A DNA stretch of 64,000 nt from Pezicula radicicola. Its lineage: Eukaryota; Ascomycota; Leotiomycetes; Helotiales; Dermateaceae. Location of the stretch: the NCBI GenBank assembly GCA_003008705.1, contig PDUO01000007.1, positions 1,029,885-1,093,884 on the forward strand, given 5' to 3'. Below, piece after piece: positions 11,893 to 24,894 of this stretch (the stretch's first letter is position 1; each line of letters opens with the position of its first letter). The position numbers and the translations under genes are program-made. Below the pieces are notes generated by a model. The model did not search any database, was not told the origin of the DNA, and saw nothing but the letters and a program-made list of their open reading frames with translations.

Positions 11893-13529
11893 CTAAGCAA
11901 CGACTTCCAAAACCTCACTCCCCTTATCAACAACCGTACCTTCCATCCTCTCATCCTCCTCTAATTTTTGCTTAACCATCTTCTCAACAACATCTAAACT
12001 AGCTCTCTTCCTCTTCTTCTCTTCATCTAAATCCTCCCCTCCTACCTCCACCGTAACAGGAGTGACAGAAGCAACAGGGCTCTTCACACCACTCATAACA
12101 CTTCTTGCAGCTTCTAATCGTTCCCTCTCTACACCTCTCAAAAAAGCAAGTACAGACTCTGCACACTTTTCCTTTGCGCCTTTCTTCGAATAAACATGCC
12201 GGAACTCACCTATCTTAGCTGGCGTTCTGGGATCGCCGTCGAAATGTGCGTAGCCGCTATACAGGGAGATGTTATCTTGTGCTTTGTTGAGGACGTATGT
12301 TGGCTGTCTGAAACCGAGGAGGGGGCAGAGAGTGCTGATTTGTGCTGTTGCTGATATTGATCCAGTGGAAGGAGTGGTTGATGGGGAGTTCGAAGTTGAG
12401 TTTGCAGTTACAGGACTGATTGGTGTAGTTGTCGTTGGCTTTTGAACGGGTGGAGAATAGATAGTATGAACATTCCGTTGTCGTTCAATATCTTCCAAAA
12501 ACAAAATAACCTGTTCAGCACACTGCTCTTTTGCTTTCTTCTGACCGAAAACATTCTCCAATTCCCCAACCCTTCCATCAATCCAACTCACACCTTCGAA
12601 AAGCGCATACACATTCCAGATTCCTAATCCTTGTTGGGACTTCTCGAGTTTGTAAGTTGGGGGACTGATACCGAGTTTATAGCATATATCAGGGACTTGG
12701 GCTGCGAAGGAAGGAATGCTTGTGTCGCGAGGGGGGTTTACGGGTTGGATTGGTTTAGGGAATCGTACTGAGCCGTCGGATGGCATATATTTGTTGGCGA
12801 TTAGGTAGTCGATTGCTTTTTTGGCAGCATATCGTTTGGCGTCTTTTTTGTTGGAGAAGGATTGACCGCCGAATGGTGTGGGACTCTCGCTGATGGTGGC
12901 GGTACATTTGAACCTCTGGGCGGAACCATCAAGTGACTCGGTGTAGAAGAGTCCATTGGCTTTGGGATTGGCGTTGCGGTATTCTTGGTGTTTGTTAGCT
13001 ATTTATTTTCCTGGAGCGAAGCGATGAGGATATATGATGTGAAATAGGTTTATGCTGGATAGCTGAGATTAAGAATGATATTAAGTCATAAATCAAGTCA
13101 AGAACACTTCTCAACTATAGACATAGTTGTCAACTAGTGCAAAGAAATATTTGCTGCGCTACAAACGGAGCTTTTCACGTGCACATATAGGCACCTTATT
13201 GAAAAGTAAACAAATAACACCAAAGAAACAAGTGTCTTACCAAGTAACTTGCCAACCCAATTCTCAACATCCCCCAACTCCTCTTTAGCCTTCTGCTCAG
13301 CAGCCCAAGCATTCAGATCAGCAACCGGCTTCTCAGCCTTAGCCTTGCTCTTCTTAGATTTCTTCGAGCTACCTCCCGTTTCGATTCCTAATTGGGCATT
13401 GAGAGCATGTTGCGCGTCCCACTCTTTGAGCCCATCTTCAATACTTTGAAAAGTCGTGGATGTCTGAGGTTGTGGTTGCGTTAATGTTTGCGTCTCTGGG
13501 CTAGTGACCTCGCTAGGTTTTGTTTCCAT
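11893..13529 (-). CDS. Protein with three dsRNA-binding-domain-like repeats
   Basis: Exon 1 is 13529-13241 and exon 2 is 12998-11893. The intron 12999-13240 (GTAAGA...TAG, phase 1) joins them to give 464 residues. The first dsRBD-like unit straddles the junction: NWVGKLL, then an F-Y-x-E strand region, then FSNKKDAKRYAAKKAIDYL (residues about 90-166), the basic helix typical of dsRBDs. Two further related units follow at about 198-271 (ends KKAKEQCAEQVILFLEDIE) and 316-391 (ends KKGAKEKCAESVLAFLRGVE). Both keep the KKxAK...A...L helix but have divergent first halves with conserved PTY and W/Y-x-x-Y-A-x-F features, linked by a Ser/Thr/Pro-rich spacer. The N-terminus is Lys/Ser-rich. Binding of structured RNA is inferred; no nuclease or helicase motif is present. 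Neighbours Tpt1 and Efg1 also act on RNA. I do not recognise a named orthologue. Confidence 0.85.
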
Positions 13530-13874
13530 TGTGCCTTCAGGATAGTCAGGGCTAGTGGGCGAGGATGGTGTGTTTCCTATTACAGTCCCGAGCTGGGGTA
13601 TATTGCATTCTCGAGGGGTAGAAAGAGTGAGAGAAAAGGGTGGAGGAGAAGACGAGCTCGTTTAAGGAAGAGAGGGAGGTCGTTTGTTTGCTGTCAGATG
13701 CAAGCTGCAGCAGGGTTTATTGGATCACGTGTAAAGAAAAAGTAATTATTCCTCCAATTCACCTGGAGGTCGTGCTGTTTTCAAGAGCTAGAAGCTAAAG
13801 TAGAAGATCATATATTCATAGGGTATCATTATTCGAAACGCCATTCCATGCAAGATATCTCTCCACATCCACTT
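13530..13874. promoter_or_regulatory. Promoter/leader of the dsRBD gene and 3' flank of EFG1
   Basis: This spacer separates two genes on the minus strand. It holds a purine-rich stretch (about 13,620-13,680) and no gene. The promoter of the dsRBD gene should lie here. Confidence 0.5.
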
Positions 13875-14832
13875 TTATTCTTCGAAAAAACCACCATCAC
13901 TTACGCCATCATCTTGCTCATCTTGACGGCGGGCTCCTTGCTCTGCTCCAAATGCCTGGTTCCGTGCAAATGCCATTGACTTATTTTTCATACTTCCTCG
14001 CTCAACAACTCCCTTTCCATTTCGTTGAGCCCTCCTTTCTCTACGGTTCATCCCTGTAGTATCAACTGGGATTGGTGCGGGCTTTGGCTTCGCCTTCGCC
14101 TTCTCAGGTTTTCTCTCCACTGGCCTGGACTTAACAGCTGGGACATTCAAAATCCTATTTCGAAGCCTATCCAGAGTCCCTTCCTCCATACACTTCTCTA
14201 CCTCTGACCACAAGGGCGGTTTTGGTCTCGCGCTGGCCGGCTCGGATCCACCCTCATCTCCACTCTTTGGGGGATACAGACTAATGTATGTTTCCATAAG
14301 AGGACAGAATTGGGTGTAGTTGAGATCGACTTCCGCAATATGCATATCCTTCTTCAGTGCCTCAACTTCGTCCGAAGACTGAGTCTCCAATAATCGCTTT
14401 CGAAGTTTCTTCAGTTGTCTGGTGGCTTTCTGTCGCTCTAAGAAGGGTCAGCAAGAATTGAATTGATTGAGAGGGTTGAATGAAAAGCATACCGAAGAAC
14501 CGAACCATATGGTATTTTGCAATCATCTTTTGTCTGACTTTTTCCAACTCTGCCGCCGCCAATTCCTGCTGGTACGCTGCAAGAGCCCTTTCTGACTCGA
14601 TCTTCACATCTGCTGGGAGATCATCTGCTCGCTCAAGTCTCCGCGAGACATCTCGTATGCGCTTCTTTATAGCATTGACACTCGAGGCATGTGCTTGCTT
14701 CTTGTATACTGGCTCTGCCTTGCGCGGTTTCTTTGTTGGGTTTGGGTTGTTGCCATAGACCTGGAACTGTCTTGACGAATGAACAGTCTCCTCCTCCTCC
14801 TCTCCATCTGGTTGTTTTCTCTTTGAAGGCAT
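13875..14832 (-). CDS. EFG1: rRNA-processing protein Efg1
   Basis: Exons 14832-14493 and 14437-13875, with a 55-bp intron (GTATGC...TAG, phase 1), encode 300 residues. Efg1 is a nucleolar protein needed for 18S rRNA maturation in the small-subunit processome. The family core is clear: SVNAIKKRIRDVSRRLER, a helical stretch EKVRQKMIAKYHMVRFF, then ERQKATRQLKKLRKRL directly after the splice junction. That contiguity confirms the intron. The N-terminus carries a basic, Pro/Lys-rich nuclear-signal-like segment (KKPRKAEPVYKK). The C-terminal part is Lys/Pro-rich with TGMNRRERRAQRNGKG and an acidic end. The ATG at 14832 is the first in the frame. Efg1 shares a 656-bp divergent intergenic region with the Mio/Sea4 gene. 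Confidence 0.93.
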
Positions 14833-15488
14833 GATGGCAGGGTTTGTAAGGAAGTTTTCTGAAGGTCAGATGGGCAGAAGTTGAAAATTAATTCAGCCTC
14901 GTTGCGAACTGAAGGTAAAAAATGTGGAGCCGAAGAGCTAGCCTGTTATGTTTAGCTCCAACCATAGTACTCTGTCTAGCCCCATTAGGAAATTTACACG
15001 AACCAAAGATGCTGTGATAAAGCTTGGAAGTCATGAGGCGAAACCAGGAGATACTCCGTCCTCCCGCATCTATCACTCTCTTTTGGTTATCAGTGGCTTT
15101 TGTTTAATATAACTTAAGCAATTGTCTTTTCCGTGCGTCTTTGAATTAAATTGGACACGGCCATGATCTTATTAGGCGCAGCTGGACGCGTTCATCTATC
15201 TAACAGGTAGTATTACACTCTGACGGTCGTCGGTTGCCCTGCCACTAACGACGTCGCCTGGGTTCGAATTGCGTTGTTCAGCACTTAGACCCTTCCTGTA
15301 GGTTTCCTCTCCTTTGTGAAGTTAGATTTCTTACTGAAATAACTACCAGCAACACCACCACCAAGACCAGAAGTGTGACTACGGCTCGAGGCATCTGAAC
15401 CTCTGAAAGGGAGCCATTACTTCAAGTTAGACTTTTCGACTCACGGAAAGATCACCATCGCCAATATTGAGCACCAGAGATATCCAAG
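14833..15488. promoter_or_regulatory. Divergent promoter region EFG1 / MIO-SEA4
   Basis: This intergenic stretch between two divergent housekeeping genes must contain both promoters. No gene or RNA gene was found. A GGGTTCGAATT stretch at about 15,261-15,271 resembles a tRNA T-loop, but the flanking bases do not form a T-stem. Confidence 0.55.
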
Positions 15489-18400
15489 ATGGACCGTAAT
15501 GAAGGTATCATTAGATGGTCACCAAATCCGACCCGTGACGAATTTCTCACCGTCAACCTCAACTTCCGGACTATCCAGCTGTATGAGCCTACTGGATATG
15601 CTCGTACTGGCCAATTCGAGTATGAGAAGACGTCCAAACACAACGATTTCCCGGCATTGACGGCTTACGACTGGTCACCAAGGGTTCATCAACTGGTAGC
15701 TGTGGGAACGTCGCAAGGACAAGTTCACCTGCTTCGGGTTGACGACAATTCAAACCAGATGTTGACATTACCTTTGAAGCTCCAGCGCTCATGTCAAGCA
15801 GTTGCTTTTAATATCGATGGCCTTCTTGCCGTTGGCCTGGATAGAGTCCGTAATGACATGTGTCTGCAAATATGGGATATCAATCAGCGACTCGCTGGCT
15901 GGGATCCTAGCCTACCTGGGTGGAGCAAGGTACCTAACGGACCTAATGACCCAATCCATAAATTGGAGGCAAGTATGGCACTGTCCAGCATCCGGTTCTT
16001 TGAAGACCAACCAAAGACACTCGTGGTTGGTATCAAGAATCAAAGTGTCCGGATTCATGATCTTCGAGGTACTTGGTCCCCTCTAAAAACTCCTGGAAAA
16101 GGTCAACTAACAGCTCTAGATCCAAATTCCGCTGTGATGACCTTCCAAACAAGATGCAACAACAACTTAGCAATCGACTATTCAGATCCAAACTACTTTG
16201 CATCTTCTGCTCTTGACCACCCAGGCCTTATGATCTGGGATCGGCGTGCTGTCGGTCGATCCCAAGCGTCACCGATGTATCTTGATTCGGTTGATAATAA
16301 TGACGTCCCTTGGGGAGGCGCTCTGAAACTTGATCGCGCAATTGATGTAGACAAGAACGCTTATATTCGAGGACTTCGGTATTGTCGGAATCAGCGAGGC
16401 ACATTAGCCATAATGTCTAATACCGGCCAATTCCAAGTGATCCAAACCAACAAGGAGTTTATAGACGCCGAGTCAAAGAACTATGATATCGATGATAGTC
16501 CACAACTTCTGGAAGTAAAACGATCTTATGATATTGAATATCCTTACTGTAACGATGATCATGGAGGTAGATACGATGAGCGTATTGTTTCCTTTGATTG
16601 GCTTACATTAGGGAGTTCAGCTATTCCGGCACGAGTTGTAGCCCTTAGAGCCAATGGGAAAATTGAGATTATGGAGATGCCTGGTGGAACATCTGATCAG
16701 CTAGAGAAGCTGATTCCTTGGGCAGCTCCTCACCGATGTATGTATTTTCCTATGTTCTTCCCCGTTTTGTCGCCGTAAAACAAAGGAACAAACAAACATT
16801 AGACAGGAACGCAGCCACGTACCCCTTCTTAAACTAGCAGTAGTGGTCAAATCCCGCTGAGCAACGGGAGCCATCTCAGCCTCTCAACTTCCGTTAAAGT
16901 CAGTAAACAAGTGACATTTACTGATTATTTCTAGCCGACGAATCTTTGAACTTGATGAAGTTCGCAGACCCAAGCGAGGGCGCCAAAGTATACGGTCCTC
17001 TCTTTACAGCCGAAGCCAACAGCAAACTACCGCTTTTTGGAGCAGACAAGCTTACAGGAGACAACATAAAGACTCGACTACAGCCCGACATGTATCAGAA
17101 GATCAAGGCCTTGGCTGATCCTGTCATTAATGCCCTTGCCCAACCTCCAGAACCTACAATAGAGACGGAGAATGCCGACAACCAAGCCGACCTCAACGCA
17201 GCCTCTAGATCGCTGGGCTCTTTGTCAATTTCGCCAAAGACAAAAGTCCTAGGCAAAGATAAAGAGGTCGAGACGATCAAGGTTGCTTCACCAGAGCAGC
17301 CTGTATCCAAGCCAGCACTGCAGAATATGGCTGAGCTTATGCTTCAACGTGCAAAGGATAGATATCTATTCGATTGCGCAAAGAACCTAGATATATTATC
17401 TGGGGATCCGGAGCTCCAGAATGTCTGGGAATGGGTTTTCGGTATGCCGATAATGCTTAAGTCTTCATTTTCTCTCGACTAATCTCTGGACTTGTAGGCG
17501 CGGAGGAAACAGCAAAGGATGATGGAATGGTCGCCATACCTCTCGATCTCAGCTATATGGGTGTTCATACTATTTGGACAAACTCGCTAGGTATGCTGAT
17601 ACTCATAATTCATAAATTGTCTAAGCTGATAATGTTCAGGTGCATTGTCTCATTCCAGACTCATTGGCGGCACAGTCATGCCAAGCGAAAATGAATGGGA
17701 ACGCCTGATAGGTACAATCGTCTCACATCTTGCACTCTCGGGCTATAATGTCCATGTCGAGACTTCCAAGCCACATCACCGAAAACTATGCCTCGCTATC
17801 AACGCGTGGGGAAGAGCGTCAGCCGACTTCGATGCAGATTTGGATGCTCTTGAGTCCAGTGGCCAACATACCCGCGCAGCATCCTGGGCTTTATTCGAAG
17901 GGAACCATAAACGTGCGATTGAGATTTTACAAAGAGCCGGAACAGAAATGATCTTCGTCGGTATGGCGCTGGAGATTAAGTTACGAAATAAATCGAAAAC
18001 AGATCTTGGAACAAATTGGAGCCAAGCCCTTGACAGGAACCCACGGTTGGAAAACGACCCATATCTTCGTGCAATAGTCTCATATATTAGTACTGGTACC
18101 TGGGCAGCGGTTGTTAACGAACAATCACTACCATTGAGAGTCCGCACAACAGTGGCCCTTCGACATCTGAACGACACTCAACTTTCAGGTTGGCTTTCTG
18201 GAGAACTAGAGAAAGCCGTTCAGTCTGGGGATACTGCAGGAATCATTCTAACAGGAATTACTGATCGCGCTGTCGATATCTTTGCAAAGTATGTTGAGAA
18301 GACTGGGGACTATCAGACTGCGACTCTTGTCCTGTCTTTCTGCTCACCAAGATATATCGACGACATTCGATGTGGTGCGTTTCGTAGAGAATATCAGGCC

Positions 18401-18904
18401 TTCCTCCAACGCCACAAGGAGTTCATTCTTCGTGTCTGGTTTGAGCAGGGCTCTACTAGAAAGAGTCGCCTTCGAGATGGAACGCCATTGATCAAACCTC
18501 CACCACGTCAGGTCACTCTCCGATGCTTGAAATGCGACTCCCGGCAAGCCAACGACCTCGATAATGCCGATGGACACACGGCAGAAACAACAAACGATCC
18601 TCGCAACCCATTAATGGGTCCCTCAAACAATGCAGGCCTAAAGTGTCCTAAGTGCGGCGCTCATCTCCCTCGCTGTGCGTCGTGCTTACAGATTGTTGGC
18701 CAACCTCGATCAGATCGTCCTGAACTCTCTACAGATCCTGCAATTCGTCGAATGGCAAAGTTCCCAAGCTTCTGCCTCAAGTGCAACCATATCATGCATA
18801 TGGATTGTTCTTTAGGCTGGTTCAGTAAGCACGTTGAATGTGCTGTAGCTGAGTGCCGCTGCCAGTGCAATTATGAAGCTGCGCAGAGACGTGATTTGGG
18901 ATAA
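15489..18904 (+). CDS. SEA4: SEA/GATOR2 complex subunit Mio (Sea4), WD40 protein with C-terminal zinc domain
   Basis: Four exons, 15489-16737, 16935-17441, 17498-17590 and 17640-18904, splice in frame to 1,037 residues. The protein belongs to the Mio/Sea4 family, a subunit of the vacuole-associated SEACAT/GATOR2 complex that relieves inhibition of TORC1 when amino acids are present. The N-terminus IIRWSPNPTRDEFLTVN and following WD-type repeats (QLVAVGTSQGQVHLLRV, LAVGLDRVRNDMCLQIWDI, TLVVGIKNQSVRIHDLRG) form a beta-propeller over roughly the first 430 residues. An alpha-solenoid region follows. The C-terminus is Cys/His-rich: CLKC near residue 915, CPKCGAHLPRCASC, CLKCNHIMHMDCSLGWF and CAVAECRCQC, which is the Mio-type zinc/RING-like module. 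Start ATG 15489 lies in AAGATGG context. Introns are 197, 56 and 49 bp; all junctions keep conserved text continuous. Confidence 0.93.
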
Positions 18905-21900
18905 GGTCCTATGCATGACTTTGAAGTGGTTCTACTATCGCTGCATTTCATACTTTCTCATTCGTTTCTGCATCACTGCATAACATGGGGTTTCTATGGT
19001 GTTATTCGGTTACGTGATGCTAGGGGATGGTACTAGAAGGGCGAAGGACGGGCGATTACAGATACCCATTTTTGTAAGAATATAAGTGAAACCAAAGAAA
19101 GTACATTCTGAATTAGTCTCTTTCAAGACCAAGGCGTCTTTCACAATATGAAATGACTTGCTATGAGGACCAGTGGCTATACGTAAAGCTCGATCTTTTC
19201 GGTTCTCTACATTGGACTACAGCAGCTACCTCTATATTATAAAGTCTATTCATTCTCTAGACCCTAGGTGCTGCAGTTTGAGCCTGTGTTGAGATTCAAA
19301 GCTTTAAGAATATAGAATTCAAGATGGGAATGAGATATTCCCATACTTAGCATCTATTCACTCCTAAGACTCCACCCCTGTCTGCTCTTATATATAGCCT
19401 TTCCGATAACTTCCACTTAACTTCTCTGTCACAACGATCAACCGTCCACAATCGAGGATTATGATGAGGTGTTAACTTAGGACGAGTCAAAACTTGGTGG
19501 TGGCCCACGTGGGTTGCTTGCGCTATTTGGAATTTATAAAATAGGTGACTTGTGCTGTGTAGTTTGTGTTGAGGTGCAATATTAGAATATTTAGTTTTAG
19601 AGAGGGGAAGGAGTGTTGTTAGGCTGGAGGGTGTTATCATTTATTTGTAATATATATTTGTATCAGAGATTATATTAGGAAGGTAGTAGGTATACCTATC
19701 TATATATTTCTCTATAACATCGCCTATTACACTTCCTAACTCTACCCGGGGTAGTGGTATAGTGGGCCGCACTTTGATGGGTGAAGACGCGGCATGTCAA
19801 TTATATAAAGGGCGTAATAATGTTTACTCTATATTGCGATACTGTCTCGACAACTTAAACGCAATTAAGGGACAAAGTCTGTAGCTGCAAAGGGAGTATT
19901 AGTGTTGTGTAGGGATTGTCGCTGGGTGAATTTGTGCCTTGATAGGCTTACAAATGACTTATTACCCTTAACAGGGACGGATTACACTCCATTTGAATGT
20001 ATTCTCTGTTGATTATCATACTAATAAGCCGGCTTCTCTCATGTGTGCGTGTGATTATAATTGTGTATTTGTGGGTTAGAAATTGCTTTACTCTAGCTTC
20101 TGCTGTTGCTGCTTCTGGTTAGCTAAAGTCAAACCTGCAAAAAAAAAATTAAACAGCTTTATATATCCTCCCTTCTAACTACTTTCTCTTAACAATATTA
20201 ATGTTTGTAAATTCAATTAGAGTGTTCATGTAAACGTGCTCTTAAGTAAGCTATTCTCAGCCTCCTTTGCTCTTCACAGAATACAACTCCGTGCTCACAC
20301 TATATGTTGCTCTCAAATAATCATTCCATTTAAAAGGTTATAAGCCTTGGAGCTCTTCAAGCAGAACTTTAATAAGGCAAATGTTCTGTCTGTCTTGTAG
20401 TACAACAACTAGCTATTTGACTTTACACACTCATCAAAATATTCCACGAGTCTCAATAGCACAAGGACTTAGCCGCTATGTCTTCTCAAGGAAGTCCTGT
20501 ACTGTTCGTTTTTGTTATTAATTCTCATCACAATAACTATGTTTCTTTAAAGAGGAACCTATAACATTGAACTCTAAGGTTTACTCTGCGAAACATATTT
20601 TTGCGGCGTCCCGTAGTGCTATTGCCACGAGCATTATTGTTGCCAAATTTATAGATTAAAGAGAGTTCTCTAGATGAGATCAACTCAAAATCCTCGTCTT
20701 TCAAGCAGTCAAGTCTTTCAATCCTTCAGCAACAATACCACCAAATGCGCTCTTCATGAACGACGCAAGTCAACGTCTATCGCGCTCCAAATGACGAGCC
20801 ATTTCCTGTAAGAACTACTCACAAAAATCAACTTCATTGTCCTCGTCCGAAGCGTATGACAAAAGCCATTTCTCCCACTTATTGTGCTCGAGGGTTCACA
20901 GTTATAAGCCCGGATTTCTGCAACACAACACAAGCATGCAGACAGGCTCAATTCCTTTGCTTCCTTCTTTTGAATAAAGAAGAAGCATCGTATCAACAAC
21001 AAGAGCACTACTTCGACGGAATCATGTACCTGTTGTACAAAGCAACTCGAGTGCTCTCCTAAGACATACACAACAAACATCGCCCTGCACTAGCAGAAGC
21101 TCTGCTCCCTTGTTCGGCACATCAATCAATATAACGGCTGTCACATTCACTTGTCTAGACGTCATACATCAACCTCGAGCAGACAATCATGCTCTGCCTC
21201 GAACACACAACTCCCTATCATGCAAACGATCATACTCTACCTCGCACACATCTCTCTATCCCTTGACTAGACGATCATGCTCTACTAGGACATTCTACAC
21301 ATCTATGCCTCGCCTACACACACACACAAAACCGAACCTCCCTTCTCTTCGATACACGTCGTACAGGTACACAGGGTACACATATGCGGGCTGTAGGCGA
21401 AGGAGGACTAGGGTTAAGGTCAAGGACATAGATTTAGTAGTCAGGGTTACATTTTAAGGATACATTTAGGGTTACACATGTCTGATTTCCTATGCTCTCT
21501 TATGTTTGCAGGCTCTCTGCTTCACACAATGCCTAAGGGGATGTGTCAGCCGAAAACTAGGTGGCTTTTGGACATATAATCAGCCTGTCAAGAATAATTT
21601 ACTGAATTGAAGCTATTCAGATGTGGGGTTGTATAATACTTAATCTAGTATCAATTCTAACCCTGTTCGCGCTGACACTCTGCTAGAAACTTTAGCTCTG
21701 GATTACAGCATTATTTAAGTTAGTTAGACTTTGAAGGAACTTCATTATCTAGTAGATCAGTATCCAGGCGCTACTGATTAAGAACACCGGGACATAGGTT
21801 GCCACTGGTTCATTGACTCCCACCCTACGCTTTGCTGGAGCTGGATCGTTTTCTTGTGTTGATGAGGATATAAGCATCAACACTGGTCCCGATTCGTCTT

Positions 21901-22065
21901 GGGGCTTCGGTCATCTGGCGAGCGTTGGAAAATTACTTTCTTTGCTCTTCAAACGTCGAATAGAGGAAATTGCCACTTAAACCAACAAACCCATACTGAA
22001 TAGTACAAAGGTAGTATCATTAATAGCTACAACCTTTCAATGTCCCATTGGTGATTGATTTTATC
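18905..22065. other. AT-rich intergenic region, no gene seen
   Basis: About 3.1 kb between Sea4 and the first regulator of the accessory block. Much of 19,600-20,750 is AT-rich with short homopolymers, consistent with a decayed repeat, but I cannot identify an element. A degenerate tandem repeat sits at 21,180-21,300. No frame shows a recognisable domain. Confidence 0.6.
21180..21300. repeat. Degenerate ~40-45 bp tandem repeat, about three copies
   Basis: Three imperfect copies share a core like ACGATCATGCTCTACCTCG followed by an ACACA/T-rich tail. The copies start near 21,182, 21,225 and 21,270 and differ at several positions. No coding role is visible. Confidence 0.6.
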
Positions 22066-24462
22066 TTAAAGCCATGTTGAAGGTATAAACTCATTTGCAT
22101 TCTCAAAGGCTTCCCAGTCAATCGATATTTCATTGAGATCAAAAAATCGCTGGGTGCTTTCATTGGAAATTGGATGTGTATAGGAATTAGATGATTCTAT
22201 GTTGTTGGCTTGAGATTGCTCAGCTTGGATAGTCTTGTCGGCAACTGAAGTCGTTGCTGTTATTGGAGGTTGTGATACTCCCTCATTCATTGATGAGGTT
22301 TGTGTGGTGAAGGAAGGAGATGAAAAGTCGTTCTCATCGTTATTCCATCCACCAGAGAGAGGGTAATTGCGGCCTGGCGCGCTGGAATTGGCTCTAGAAA
22401 AGTTGGTGTCTAATAAACTATCTCTAATTTCGGCATTGGAATTGAGATCAGCCAGGGTCTTTGTGGCAATGATATCGAATGCATCTCGTTTTGCTTTATA
22501 AGCAGGAAACCGCTCTACCATTCCCCATAGAACAGATGAACAAGTATGAATATTTGCTTCGAGTGACTGAAGATTAAGACTTTGTTGAACCTGTTCAGAG
22601 TTGATGTAGCAAAATAATAATGCAGTACCTGCTGAGAAGAGATTTTCTACAGCCTGCCAGAATATCGTCACCCTGTTTTCGAGGAAAAATGGTCGGTAAA
22701 GTTGGATCACTTTGCACGAGGACTTAGAAAGTGCTAAAAAGGCTGGTTCGGATAGAGAAGGAATCCTAGGTGATGGATGGTATAGATTTAATAGAGCCCG
22801 ATGGAAAGCAAGCTCCCAAACGTCCGGTTGTATTACAGTGTTTAGCTCTGACTTTCCGGGTAGATGATCTTTCGGAGGGCAATCGTACCACGCCTTGAGT
22901 CGTTCATACATGCCTTTCTGCCATTGTTGGTAATCTATAGGAGGGAGTGCCGCACATCTCTCCTCATAAAGAATTGTCTGCATCTCTGACTGAAACTGTC
23001 TATAGCGGAAAAAGTAGATGCTAAAACTTTTCAAGCCTCGTGAAGCTGTGCTAGGATCACTTATACCATCTGGTTTGATGAATTCATCATCGATATCAGT
23101 AGGAAACTGAATGAAAGTCAATATAAGCATATAATAGGATATAAAAAGGTATTAACATACCTTCGCAGTGATTGAGCCGTCTGATAAGCAGGATGGCAAT
23201 CCCGACGCAATTGCAATGTTCCGATCCATTGCGTAAGCAACCCAAAAGGTCCGTCTCATAGTATCTAGCGTCAGAAAGTCTAGCTTTCCAACAGGTGGGT
23301 CTTGGTGTAATCCCAATTCCACAGAAAGACGCAGAGCCATACCGATCGTTTTCCAGACTCCGTGGATATTTGGATGATGATATGAATATTGTGCAATCAG
23401 AAGAAGCGCTTGCACTCCCTCAACATCAGCAGGCAACCCTCCTTCTTTTAGTGCTCTCAGTGCTGTTTTGTGATAGCGATCACAGAGCGATGTTGGAACT
23501 CCTGTCACATTGTTTTTCTGTAATACCAAAAGGGCCATCGCAAACACCATGAAGACAAAGAAAACAGTAAGTCCAGATTTGTTGCTGGTATGAGCGCCAG
23601 CTATGTTCCCTGATTCCGATGCCTTATAAAGTTGCTCTAATTTATCTCCAAATGTTGGTTCGTGTAGCAACGGGTAGCAGTCACTAGCAAACTCGAAATA
23701 TATCTTTGTGAGGTATTGAGCTCCTTTCTTGTCTGGGAGTGGTGCTAGAGAAGTATCCAAGTCATTGACCATATCGAATAGATGATTGGCCTCCAGAGAG
23801 GTTTGGGGCTCCCAGACCCGTGCCACTCGACGGGTTCTTTCAGGTCTCATAAGTTCGGTCAAAAGAAGCTTGGAAAATACAGGCTCTTGTCTAGCGCTGT
23901 GTTGTACTAGATTCAGAACCTCATCTACCGTTTTCTGTGCTGTTGCGAAAGGATCTACAAGTGGTGCTTCATGCGTGATCTCAGCCTCTACAACCGGCGA
24001 AGGCAGTTGAGGCAGTGAGACGACCTCGTGTGGAAATGATGTTGTGGTGGATGCCTCATATTCATGAATGCCATGCTCTCGAAGCTTCAGCTCAAGAAAC
24101 GCAACGCGCTCCTCAAGATTGTGCACATAGCTGTAACAGAATGTAAATTAGTAGTTAGTTTGTCTATTTGGGCTAGAGCTATGATGTTTACCTTCTTGGG
24201 ACCGTTCTTTTCATGACCGCATCGTGTATAACACAATCGACCTGCGCATTTTCACACAATGTGCACCTCTAGTGCTCAGGGAATCAATTGTTAACTGAGG
24301 TTGTAATTAAGGGATTTTGAGCCCTTAGAAAAAACTTACGGGCATCTTCTGGTCACATCTCTTCTTTCTCTGTCGACAGCGAATGCAAGCTGTGACGTTT
24401 GGGGAGGATGGTTGAGCACGCTTAGCGAATCGGGACCGTGGCCGAGTAGTAGGAGTAGACAT
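22066..24462 (-). CDS. Zn2Cys6 transcription factor with fungal-specific TF domain
   Basis: Exons 24462-24340, 24268-24192, 24130-23161 and 23106-22066 splice in frame to 736 residues. The zinc cluster spans the first junction, starting CIRCRQRKKRC with the remaining cysteines in PRCTLC and VDC. It fits C-x2-C-x6-C-x6-C-x2-C-x6-C exactly. It is followed by a short coiled-coil start, NLEERVAFLELKLREHG. The middle homology region is clear: YLTKIYFEFASDCYPLLHE, and GLHQDPPVGKLDFLTLDTMRRTFWV (only the ends quoted here matter: GLHQDPP and MRRTFWVAYAMDR), as in the Fungal_trans family. The C-terminus is Ser/Thr/Asn-rich with an acidic tail, a possible activation region. The regulator sits at the edge of the accessory block and is transcribed towards the intergenic region. 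Control of the neighbouring oxidoreductase and transporter genes is inferred from position only. Confidence 0.9.
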
Positions 24463-24894
24463 CACTCGAATGGGATAGGTATAATTTAAGCAGAATCTGT
24501 ATGGCTGTGTCTATAAATGTAGACATGAACAATAGAAATATTATGTTGTAGTTGTAGTCTCACTGTGATAATTATACGGAGTACCTTAGAAGAGTGGGGC
24601 AAGATAAGGACCCTTCGACCTCAGCTAGACTAAGTTCGGCACAGTTACAGTGGGAAATGACAAGTATTTGATATGCCGCAAAGCCCTCTTCTACACTTTA
24701 ATCACTATTAAGTTAACCTAAGTTCGGCCACGTAATTCGCAGTTATTAATGTCAAGTACTTTACCACCACCTGACCTAGAGGGACGCAATGTTAGGATAG
24801 GGGTAAGCACGTGATCTCGGTAATTTGCATGCTTATATAATCCATCTGTATTTCGCGTGCTGGTTTCTGTAGAAGCCAGCGATTAGTTTCATAC
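24463..24894. promoter_or_regulatory. Promoter of the first Zn2Cys6 gene / 3' flank of the FAD oxidoreductase gene
   Basis: AT-rich spacer without a gene. The regulator's promoter should lie here, together with the 3' end of the oxidoreductase transcript. Confidence 0.5.

Noticed and set aside
15225..15290. tRNA-like stretch with GGGTTCGAATT
   Set aside because: It resembles a T-loop, but the flanking bases do not form a T-stem and no A-box, D-arm or acceptor stem is found at the right spacing.
21415..21475. TTAGGGTTA-like sequence suggesting an internal telomere repeat
   Set aside because: Only isolated GGGTTA occurrences are present, not a tandem TTAGGG array.
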